Assembly (NCBI GenBank): GCA_002392385.1
Contig: DGGX01000045.1
Coordinates: 1-19,701 of the forward strand
DNA: 19,701 nucleotides
DNA from: Lachnospiraceae bacterium UBA3863
Lineage (GTDB): Bacteria > Bacillota > Clostridia > Lachnospirales > Lachnospiraceae
Direction of reading: 5' to 3'
Notes under the pieces: generated by a model
What the model saw: the letters and a program-made list of their open reading frames with translations, nothing else
Database searches by the model: none
Told to the model about the DNA's origin: nothing
Made by a program: the position numbers and the translations under genes
Shown: piece by piece, positions 15,014 to 19,670 of the stretch
Numbering within the stretch: position 1 is the first letter of the stretch
Layout of the letters: the number at the start of each line of letters is the position of its first letter

Positions 15014-15310
15014 TCAGCATTGCTCGGTATCGATCTCATCAAGCATGCCGCGTAACTTATAATACTTTTCCACATAAGCGGAAGGGATCCCATTAAGGCC
15101 GTTCCGATGCGCCCTGTTGAGATACCACTCCGCTTTATCAAGGTCTTCCCTGCCGTTCTTATTGCGGTACCTCCAAAGGTACTTGAACGCATTGCCGAGA
15201 CAGATCAGGAAGACCCCTTCCTTGCCGAAAGCAAGCTCCATAGCATCTATGCATTCCATGCTCGTCGCTCCCGCATAATGCGCGGGATGGTTCACATTAT
15301 CGTATTCCAC
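15014..15310 (-). CDS. DUF3310 protein
   Basis: About 98 residues with the DUF3310 signature: VNHPAHYAG near the start, ECIDAMELAFGKEG, then CLGNAFKYLWRYRNKNGRED and LDKAEWYLNRA. These small proteins are widespread in phages; some are labelled nucleotide kinase-like, without proof. The start is uncertain: ATG 15316 directly abuts GGAGG, whereas GTG 15310 has 6 nt spacing and gives a TAGTG overlap with the previous stop, so GTG is preferred. The frame is open upstream to 15364, inside the previous gene. The C-terminal tail is helical and acidic. Confidence 0.85.
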   Translation of the reverse strand: MEYDNVNHPAHYAGATSMECIDAMELAFGKEGVFLICLGNAFKYLWRYRNKNGREDLDKAEWYLNRAHRNGLNGIPSAYVEKYYKLRGMLDEIDTEQC

Positions 15311-15861
15311 TACCATCCTCCTGCCACATGGTCCGTGATGTTCACGGATGTTTCTTCCCTGCACAGTTCCTGCGCCCTGGCTTCATCAAACCCACACTCC
15401 TGTTCTACTTCCAGTATCCTGGAATACATCTCTGCGATCCGATCAGCATCGAATCCGCATTTTCTGTGCAGTGCTAAAAGGATGCATGCCGTGACCTGCG
15501 GAGCCATCCATTTCTTCTGCTGCACGCGCATGTACATGAGCTGCCCCTCTGTCAGCCGCCCTATGTTCATCCCGGCATTAAGGAAGGCCAGTTCGCGCCA
15601 GCTCCTGCCGTCACCGTGCTGGACTTCCACGCCCGTTTCTTCATCGAGCATCTGGATCATGCTCTTCGTACCGATCTCGCCGCATTCATCCCAGACTTGT
15701 GCAGTCATGCCCATGAGCCTGACGATGCCCTGCTTCTCCCAATGGTACGCCCGCTTAAGAGCGACGCCAGTGCAGGCATAGATCAGCCTGCACTGGCGGT
15801 TCATCTCAAGTACGAGGTCCATGTTCAGCTTCCGCATGGCACCGCGGGAACGGCGGCTCAT
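15310..15861 (-). CDS. Phage protein of unknown function, 183 residues
   Basis: Not recognised. The start is well supported: GGGAGG lies 7 nt before ATG 15861 and the ATG overlaps the previous stop (ATGA). The N-terminus is basic (MSRRSRGAMRKLNMDLVLEM). The rest looks helical and rich in Met, Glu and Gln, with 'AYHWEKQGIVRLMGMTAQVW', 'MIQMLDEETGVEVQHGDGRS' and three-helix-like segments up to a C-terminal VEQECGFDEARAQELC. Four Cys are scattered without a zinc motif. It lies in a row of small genes between the HTH gene and DUF3310. A DNA- or host-factor-binding role is possible but unsupported. Confidence 0.7.
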   Translation of the reverse strand: MSRRSRGAMRKLNMDLVLEMNRQCRLIYACTGVALKRAYHWEKQGIVRLMGMTAQVWDECGEIGTKSMIQMLDEETGVEVQHGDGRSWRELAFLNAGMNIGRLTEGQLMYMRVQQKKWMAPQVTACILLALHRKCGFDADRIAEMYSRILEVEQECGFDEARAQELCREETSVNITDHVAGGW

Positions 15862-16205
15862 TGTGGTGCCTCCCTAACAGCCCTTGGCCCGGCCCGGCGC
15901 AGGGCATCTGCGATCTCATCCTGGCTTCGCCCATACTTCGCTCCGAGCCTGTCATAGGTCCAGCCATCCTTTCGGAGCTGTCTTATCTCCGCTATGGGCA
16001 GGTCATCCGTCTCCGGCCGCTTCTTGCCGGCCGGTGCTTCGGGGATACTGCCCGCGTCTACAGAAAAGCCAGATGTCAGCACCTCTATGAGCGTCATGCC
16101 CTTGGGCTTGAGCTCTTCCAGGATATCGAGCCGGACGGATGACTCAAGGAGCCTGCGGTACTCTTCAAGGGGTATGACGATGTAGTCGCTGCCGCTGATG
16201 CTCAT
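15858..16205 (-). CDS. Small protein with C-terminal helix-turn-helix-like segment
   Basis: The likely product has 115 residues from ATG 16205, which overlaps the previous stop as ATGA; GAGG lies about 7 nt upstream. The N-terminal part, DYIVIPLEEYRRLLESSVRL, resembles the start of several small Gram-positive phage proteins. A Pro/Ala-rich linker follows. Residues from about 73 to 105 (IAEIRQLRKDGWTYDRLGAK and the following YGRSQDEIADAL) look like a resolvase/sigma-type helix-turn-helix, 'i..Lr.dG.sy..ia..yg.s...ia..l'. It may be a small DNA-binding regulator. Family not identified. Confidence 0.65.
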   Translation of the reverse strand: MSISGSDYIVIPLEEYRRLLESSVRLDILEELKPKGMTLIEVLTSGFSVDAGSIPEAPAGKKRPETDDLPIAEIRQLRKDGWTYDRLGAKYGRSQDEIADALRRAGPRAVREAPQ

Positions 16206-16492
16206 TTCTTTTCCTCTTTCTCCGATTTCATACACTCAGCTACCGCTTTTGCGAGCAGTTCTGACAGGCTGGCGATGCCGTCACCGGTCTCCGGCAGATC
16301 GTCATCATCGTCCTCATCATCATCCAGGGCGATGTCGATCAGTTTCAGCAGGCTGGCCTTCTTCTCTTCCGGGGTATCTCCCGGGCACAGATCATCGCTG
16401 TTGTAGAAAGAGTAAACGATACCACAGAACTCTTCCTGCAGATCGAATTTGCTGCCTCTCATAGATACGCGATTATCTTTTGCTCTGATCAT
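16202..16492 (-). CDS. Small acidic phage protein, 96 residues
   Basis: Not recognised by name. ATG 16492 (MIRAKDNRVSMRGSKFDLQE) is preferred: GAGAGG lies 9 nt upstream and the N-terminus resembles a common small-protein type of Clostridia phages (short beta hairpin, then a helix). Residues around 60 contain a run of Asp/Glu (DDDEDDDDD), followed by a helix and a very polar end KSEKEEKK. Two further upstream ATGs are possible. It is coupled to the HTH gene by ATGA. The acidic run could mimic DNA or be a flexible linker; neither is shown. Confidence 0.6.
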   Translation of the reverse strand: MIRAKDNRVSMRGSKFDLQEEFCGIVYSFYNSDDLCPGDTPEEKKASLLKLIDIALDDDEDDDDDLPETGDGIASLSELLAKAVAECMKSEKEEKK

Positions 16493-16509
16493 AGTTTTAT
16501 TCCTCTCTT

Positions 16510-16629
16510 TCATCTTATGACGTATATCACTGTACCCCGGCCGCACCGCTTGTATATCCAGTCGGCCATAGAGTTTTCAGTCCTTATGCATGCGGGGCTG
16601 TTGTGCGCCCAGCAGGTACATTCTATCAC
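16510..16629 (-). CDS. Doubtful 39-codon frame between two small genes
   Basis: The 189 bases between the secreted protein and the acidic protein contain a frame from GTG 16629 to 16510, beginning MIECTCWAHNSPACIRTENS, with four Cys. Its ribosome site (AGG, 7 nt spacing) is weak. A TGATAGAAT extended -10-like sequence overlaps the GTG, with no good -35. It may be nothing; recorded so the gap is covered. Confidence 0.2.
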   Translation of the reverse strand: MIECTCWAHNSPACIRTENSMADWIYKRCGRGTVIYVIR

Positions 16630-16681
16630 ACCTGTACCTGGTGTACTTGCGGCAAGTGAGCGAATGGACCCCCCACCATCT

Positions 16682-16993
16682 TCATTCCAGCCCCACCACC
16701 CACTCGTCGAGATGGCCGTAGGCATCGAAGTGGTACCTGGCGTCGTTAAGGTCCAGCCACTCGTTCTGCGCCATCCTGCCGATGGGCCTCTCATCCGAGA
16801 AGTCCGTAGTCTCAAAGTAGTAAGTCTCTCCGCCGATCTGGTGCCAGCCGGTCAGCAGGTGGTCCTCGTCGTACTCTCCGCCTATGTAGCAGTAGACGTT
16901 GTCTCCCTCCTGGACCCACTCGTAGGGGCTGTCTGCCAGCACCGGCCTGGCCAGCGCCAGGGTGAGCAGCGCGATCACAAGTAATCTCTTCAT
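16682..16993 (-). CDS. Secreted small protein with cell-wall-binding-like repeats
   Basis: 103 residues. Residues 1-20 (MKRLLVIALLTLALARPVLA) form a clear signal peptide with a likely signal peptidase I site VLA|DS. The mature part shows aromatic repeats of the choline/glucan-binding kind: WVQEGDNVYCYIGG, LTGWHQIGGETYYFETTDF, GRMAQNEWLDLNDARYHFD and a YGHLDEWVVG end. Only two to three imperfect repeats are present and no enzyme domain. GGAGG is 7 nt from the ATG. It stands between the tRNA-like cluster and small early genes, so it is not in a lysis cassette. Once secreted it could bind the host wall or act on the cell surface; the function is unknown. The leader is complementary to the predicted small RNA. 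Confidence 0.75.
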   Translation of the reverse strand: MKRLLVIALLTLALARPVLADSPYEWVQEGDNVYCYIGGEYDEDHLLTGWHQIGGETYYFETTDFSDERPIGRMAQNEWLDLNDARYHFDAYGHLDEWVVGLE

Positions 16994-17042
16994 GTCGTTA
17001 CCTCCTTCATGTCATATGTGCGTGTGTGTTGTTCTGGTAAAG

Positions 17043-17156
17043 AGGGGCGCGGGGAGTCGAACCCCGGATGCCGCATAGAGAGGAAATGACAGTTGGGAAA
17101 CTCCGACAGCAGAAAGGTATGGCATCAAAGCATCCCCACGTCCGGTGGGCGCCCCC
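17043..17156 (-). tRNA. tRNA-like element 3, anomalous anticodon region
   Basis: Acceptor strands GGGGGCG (17156-17150) and CGCCCCT (17049-17043) pair over 7 bp with one terminal G-U. T arm CGGGG-TTCGACT-CCCCG is canonical. D arm is CCCAC-CGGAC-GTGGG with the GG pair in the loop but no usual two-base linker after the acceptor. Instead of a 17-nt anticodon arm there are 68 nt (17134-17067), closed by GATGC/GCATC; GATGCC/GGCATC is an alternative closing stem. No normal anticodon loop is recognisable. CCA is not encoded. It is probably transcribed with the neighbours and could be trimmed like a tRNA. Confidence 0.5.
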
Positions 17157-17215
17157 GTATGGTGGGCAGTTTAACGACATGCCGGTCGGACAATGTCCTC
17201 CGCACTGCGGAAGAG

Positions 17216-17326
17216 ACGGGACGGCGGGATTCGAACCCGCATCCTTGACCTTTAACGTGACCACAGACACCAAAGTTGGAAACAATGAATACCCGGCCTG
17301 CTCTCCATCCGTTGAGCTACGTCCCG
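17216..17326 (-). tRNA. tRNA-like element 2, anomalous anticodon region
   Basis: Acceptor CGGGACG (17326-17320) pairs perfectly with CGTCCCG (17223-17217). TA linker, D stem GCTC/GAGC with loop AACGGATGGA (GG present) and T arm GCGGG-TTCGAAT-CCCGC are all canonical. The anticodon stem reduces to GGCC (17298-17295) / GGTC (17250-17247) around 44 nt (17294-17251) instead of about 7-9. Inside, CTTTGGTGT can pair with ACGTTAAAG (three wobbles) around CTGTGGTC. A 6-nt variable loop AAGGAT follows. Total 111 nt including discriminator. No reliable anticodon can be given. Confidence 0.55.
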
Positions 17327-17422
17327 CTGGTGGGTTTAAGGTCACCCGTACCGCACATATTGCCCGTTGGCCCGGCGGATCCCGCCGTTAGGTGGACGAT
17401 CATTTGCTCTCTTCTTCCCCGC

Positions 17423-17518
17423 ATGGAGCGGCGGGATTCGAACCCGCGCCTTTCGCCCTTGTGTGTATCTCAGAGTATCTGTATCAGGGCCTGCTCTCGT
17501 CCGCTGAGCTACGCTCCG
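17423..17518 (-). tRNA. tRNA-like element 1, anomalous anticodon region
   Basis: Acceptor GGAGCG/CGCTCC pairs over 6 bp plus a terminal C/A mismatch (17518-17512 with 17430-17424). TA linker, D arm GCTC-AGCGGACGA-GAGC and T arm GCGGG-TTCGAAT-CCCGC are canonical. The T arm and the AGAGCAGGCC segment are identical to those of element 2. The anticodon stem is GCCCT (17490-17486) / AGGGC (17459-17455) around a 26-nt loop containing CAGA-TAC-TCTG. Total 96 nt. Relative to element 2, acceptor pairs 4 and 5 changed on both strands and stay paired. No anticodon is assigned. Confidence 0.55.
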
Positions 17519-17526
17519 TTTTCGCT

Positions 17527-17571
17527 GCATCCGGCTCCCTGCGGATAACGGTAAACTGGGGGAGCCGATGC
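17527..17571. repeat. Long hairpin next to tRNA-like element 1
   Basis: GCATC-C-GGCTCCC (17527-17539) and GGGAGCCGATGC (17560-17571) pair over 12 bp with one bulged base and a 20-nt loop. It lies just upstream (minus strand) of tRNA-like element 1. No T run follows on either strand, so it is not a terminator; it may shape the precursor RNA. The remaining bases up to 17666 hold one more 7-bp hairpin (AGAGGAC 17603-17609 / GTCCTCT 17622-17628) and no gene I can support. Confidence 0.6.
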
Positions 17572-17666
17572 GGCTTGTATGGTCATGGCAGAGGTCTTAC
17601 GCAGAGGACTGTTCAGGGTTCGTCCTCTTCCAGGCGTCGGCACCGCCTCCGCTCGCATACCCTATG

Positions 17667-18122
17667 TCATCTTATCGTCAGCGACCTGACCGCGGCGCTG
17701 TGCATCTCCGGGAACACGTCCTTCCACACGTCGATGCAGTCCCAGGCTTCCGCGGCGGTCTCGAAGCTGTGCGTGATCTGCCTGCCGCCGTCGATGACGG
17801 CGCTGGCCTCATACCCGGAGCCGTCACCGTCCGGGTGCAGCGCCATCTGGCAGTCCGCCAGGACCTGGTCCACAGCCTCCGGGCTGTCCAACGTCGAGTA
17901 GACCGTGAAGCCCAGCCGGCGCAGCTGGTCCTGGACCCATTCCTGGAGAGGACGCTCTTTCTCGCCGGGAGCCTTGAGCTCCGCGAAGGCGATTCTCCCT
18001 CCCGGCAGGAGTATGATCCTGTCCGGCACCCCGGCCAGGCCGGGCGAAATGAACTTCCAGCATCTCCCGCCTATGGACTTGATGCCCCTGGTCAGGCGCT
18101 TCTCGATATCGGCTTCCCTCAT
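17667..18122 (-). CDS. VRR-NUC domain nuclease with C-terminal extension
   Basis: Residues 1-90 are a compact VRR-NUC (PD-(D/E)XK) domain: MREADIEKRLTRGIKSIGG with Glu near the start, PGLAGVPDRIILLPGG with the catalytic Asp34, FAELKAPG (Glu48-x-Lys50) and the downstream Gln60. Such stand-alone nucleases are common in phages beside helicase genes and may act on branched DNA. About 60 further residues follow (GSGYEASAVIDGGRQITHSF, then ETAAEAWDCIDVW), which look like a second small alpha/beta piece; I do not recognise it. AAAAGGAGG is 8 nt from the ATG. The gene is directly behind a perfect promoter and is first in the early operon. Confidence 0.88.
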   Translation of the reverse strand: MREADIEKRLTRGIKSIGGRCWKFISPGLAGVPDRIILLPGGRIAFAELKAPGEKERPLQEWVQDQLRRLGFTVYSTLDSPEAVDQVLADCQMALHPDGDGSGYEASAVIDGGRQITHSFETAAEAWDCIDVWKDVFPEMHSAAVRSLTIR

Positions 18123-18156
18123 TGAGCGGTCCTCCTTTTGTTTGCTGACATGGTTG

Positions 18157-18185
18157 ATTATAGATTATTATTTTTACCCTGTCAA
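18157..18185 (-). promoter_or_regulatory. Perfect-consensus sigma-A promoter for the early operon
   Basis: On the minus strand TTGACA (18185-18180), a 17-nt spacer and TATAAT (18162-18157) match the consensus exactly. Transcription should begin near 18150, about 28 nt before the VRR-NUC ATG. Being this strong, it is probably controlled; three GTGACA-type repeats lie just upstream. Confidence 0.92.
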
Positions 18186-18221
18186 CAGTTTTGGGATACT
18201 TTTTTTATCTTTTTTAATGTT

Positions 18222-18321
18222 ATTTTGTGACGTGGGGAAAGCTGTTTTACCTTATATTTGCGTGACAATGCTACAAAACGTGGTATTTTTGGTGTTAAAA
18301 AGCGTGATTTCGTGACATTGG
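18222..18321 (+). repeat. Three ATTT-n-GTGACA-like direct repeats upstream of the early promoter
   Basis: Similar sites start at 18222 (ATTTTGTGACGTGG), 18256 (ATTTGCGTGACAATG) and 18307 (ATTTCGTGACATTGG). All point the same way and lie in a T-rich stretch without genes. They could bind a regulator of the early promoter or a replication initiator. Spacing is irregular (34 and 51 nt). Confidence 0.5.
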
Positions 18322-18499
18322 TTAAATCTATATAAATAAGAGGGAACTCCCCGGAATCTGGAAAACACTGCCGGGACGGCTCGCCCCGATGCACACGGCC
18401 GAAAAAAATTTAAGAACTTTATCTGAAAGAATGTAAAAAGGTATAGAAGTTTAACAGACGGACAGATCCGCAGGAAAATGAGCATGGTTCAGCGGACTG

Positions 18500-18538
18500 C
18501 CTGGGCGTTACTGGTGCAGAACCTGGGCGTTACTGGTG
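18500..18538 (+). repeat. 17-bp direct repeat, two copies
   Basis: CCTGGGCGTTACTGGTG occurs at 18500-18516 and 18522-18538, exactly, with a 22-bp period, about two DNA turns. The function is unknown; it could be a pair of protein-binding sites. Confidence 0.75.
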
Positions 18539-18550
18539 TGTAGGTATGGC

Positions 18551-18634
18551 TGAGAGATACGGAAATCGACTCTCAGGTATGGGAACGTGTGTTCCCCCCC
18601 CGCCCCCCCCCTGGCTTCGAACATGCGTTCCCAT
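18551..18634. repeat. Hairpins flanking a C8-G-C9 run
   Basis: TGAGAG/CTCTCA (18551-18556, 18570-18575) is followed by ATGGGAACG (18579-18587), which is the exact inverse of CGTTCCCAT (18626-18634). The loop contains GTTCCC, able to make a competing 6-bp hairpin, and C8-G-C9 (18594-18611). The minus strand there is G-rich enough for a quadruplex. No gene is seen. Confidence 0.6.
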
Positions 18635-18649
18635 TCTGTCCAGGGCGCG

Positions 18650-18720
18650 GACAGCAGACCGACAGCAGACCGACAGCAGACCGACAGCAGACCGACAGAC
18701 AGAACGGCAGACAGCAGACC
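18650..18720 (+). repeat. 11-bp tandem repeat, four exact copies plus degenerate ones
   Basis: GACAGCAGACC is repeated exactly at 18650, 18661, 18672 and 18683, then degenerates (a final copy with the GACAGCAGACC core ends at 18720). It is followed by AGGGCAGCC. The same GACC-AGGGCAGCC junction recurs at 19658-19670 before another short tandem repeat. Confidence 0.85.
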
Positions 18721-18734
18721 AGGGCAGCCAATAC

Positions 18735-18764
18735 AAGTTTACATAATGTCAGTTATGCAAACTT
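18735..18764. promoter_or_regulatory. 30-bp operator-like palindrome
   Basis: AAGTTTACATAA (18735-18746) and TTATGCAAACTT (18753-18764) are inverted copies matching at 11 of 12 positions, 6 bp apart. The right arm runs into a plus-strand TTGACA box. Size and spacing fit a dimeric repressor site. No regulator is assigned. Confidence 0.6.
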
Positions 18765-18790
18765 GACAGACCGCACATCATAAGCATGAT
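18763..18790 (+). promoter_or_regulatory. Possible plus-strand promoter
   Basis: TTGACA (18763-18768), a 16-nt spacer and CATGAT (18785-18790, four of six consensus bases). The overlapping palindrome suggests control. Downstream the RNA would enter two long dyads and no supported gene. Confidence 0.4.
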
Positions 18791-18804
18791 ACCCAAAAAG
18801 CCAA

Positions 18805-18853
18805 CAGTCCCGCCCTAGCATCATGAACATGATACGATGCCAGGGCAGGACTG
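18805..18853. repeat. Nested dyad I
   Basis: CAGTCCCGCCCT (18805-18816) pairs with AGGGCAGGACTG (18842-18853), 11 of 12. Inside are GCATC/GATGC (18818-18822, 18836-18840) and an alternative perfect ATCATG-AA-CATGAT (18820-18833). No T run follows, so it is not a simple terminator. Confidence 0.75.
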
Positions 18854-18906
18854 ATCCGGATCTGTAATATTAAATTGTACGCAATTCAATAATCGCTTAT
18901 TTTGCC

Positions 18907-18961
18907 TTTTTAGGGGTTTTGTATCCTAGCATGGTATCTAATACCATTACACCCCTAAAAA
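18907..18961. repeat. Nested dyad II (55 bp)
   Basis: TTTTTAGGGGT (18907-18917) is the exact inverse of ACCCCTAAAAA (18951-18961). Between them lies a second perfect hairpin ATGGTAT-CTA-ATACCAT (18931-18947). The two-level symmetry could make a cruciform or a structured RNA. Being A-rich on the 3' side, it does not look like an intrinsic terminator on either strand. Confidence 0.75.
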
Positions 18962-19000
18962 CAGCTGTATGAGCCTGATTTAAGCGTTATACGGCATTCT

Positions 19001-19047
19001 GTCCGGGCCGACGCAATCCGCGGGCGGTGATTGCGTCCATATACGGA
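19001..19047. repeat. Nested dyad III
   Basis: GACGCAATC (19010-19018) and GATTGCGTC (19029-19037) form a perfect 9-bp stem with a 10-nt loop; GTCCG (19001-19005) and CGGAC just outside add a second, 5-bp level. Confidence 0.7.
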
Positions 19048-19077
19048 CGTCATTTAAATACTTTTATCAAATATTTA

Positions 19078-19264
19078 ATCAATCCATCCATAAAACATCA
19101 TGCCGTTTTCATGTTGTGGCTTTTATCAATCCATCCATAAAACATCATGCTGTTTTCATGTTGTGGCTTTTATCAATCCATCCATAAAACATCATGCTGT
19201 TTTCATGTTGTGGCTTTTATCAATCCACCCATAAAACGGCATGCCGATCTGGCCCATGGCTTTT
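19078..19264 (+). repeat. 47-bp tandem repeat, three near-identical copies and a degenerate fourth
   Basis: Units start at 19078, 19125 and 19172 (ATCAATCCATCCATAAAACA at each start), differing mainly at one C/T. A fourth, starting at 19219, is diverged and about one base shorter. Each unit has an internal near-dyad ACATCATG...CATGTTGT and an outer ATAAAA...TTTTAT. Unlike CRISPR, there are no unique spacers. It looks like a minisatellite or a set of binding sites. Confidence 0.9.
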
Positions 19265-19310
19265 ATAAAACGCTTTATTTAATATCCTGGTCTTCCGTTC
19301 TGCTGAAAAG

Positions 19311-19644
19311 TGTTACAATGTTACATTTTATCGTATGGCGATTTTGTCACATTTTTTTTTTACCTTTTTATGAATACCCCTATACGCGTATACGCGCGCG
19401 CACATTTATATTTATTTTCATTTTTCTTTTATATATAAAAATAATGCTACAATGTGATAAAGCGCACAAATAAGCCGAAAAGTCCATCACAAAATGCATA
19501 ACAAAAGTGTAACATTTTCAGAAGCGTTACAAACGTATGTTCTAAAAAGTGTAACACTTTCAAAAAATGTTACATTAAAATGTTACGTGCAAAAAGTGTT
19601 ACAATGATACAATTTAAATAATTTATTTCTGCTACATTGTTACA
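19311..19644. repeat. Field of TGTTACA sites in AT-rich DNA (origin-like)
   Basis: Seven exact copies of TGTTACA in either direction (19311, 19319, 19508 and 19550 inverted, 19568, 19597, 19638) plus near copies at 19525 and 19581. AAAGTGTAACACTTT (19546-19560) is a perfect palindrome built on the site. The stretch 19401-19450 is very AT-rich. Iteron-like sites next to AT-rich DNA fit a replication origin or a multi-site operator; neither is proven. No gene is supported in 18123-19701. Confidence 0.6.
19381..19405. other. 25-nt alternating purine-pyrimidine tract
   Basis: The bases alternate pyrimidine/purine without a break and include a perfect palindrome TATACGCGTATA (19381-19392) followed by CGCGCGCG. 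Such tracts can adopt Z-form or extrude easily. It lies between two groups of TGTTACA sites. Confidence 0.7.
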
Positions 19645-19670
19645 TTTTCCGGATCTGGACCAGGGCAGCC

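Noticed and set aside
17216..17326. A group I intron in a tRNA gene
   Set aside because: The extra sequence is at most a few tens of bases, far below the size of such introns, and no intron core elements are visible.
17007..17345. A 112-codon minus-strand frame with phrases like DAGSNPAVPS
   Set aside because: Those phrases are typical of translated tRNA T arms; the frame runs across tRNA-like elements 2 and 3 and has no good ribosome site.
18390..18437. MHTAEKNLRTLSERM, like the first residues of an XRE repressor
   Set aside because: It is only 15 codons, lacks a ribosome site, and the sequence after the stop shows no helix-turn-helix.
18182..18485. Two minus-strand frames of 70 and 77 codons upstream of VRR-NUC
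   Set aside because: Low-complexity or AT-driven sequence, no ribosome sites, and they overlap the promoter and repeats.
18546..18783. Plus-strand frames rich in Pro then TDSRP repeats
   Set aside because: They are translations of the C run and the 11-bp tandem repeat.
19078..19264. A CRISPR array
   Set aside because: The 47-bp units are contiguous copies with no unique spacers.
19147..19473. A 108-codon plus-strand frame
   Set aside because: It translates the 47-bp repeats and AT-rich DNA into repetitive, Cys/Phe-rich peptide with no ribosome site.
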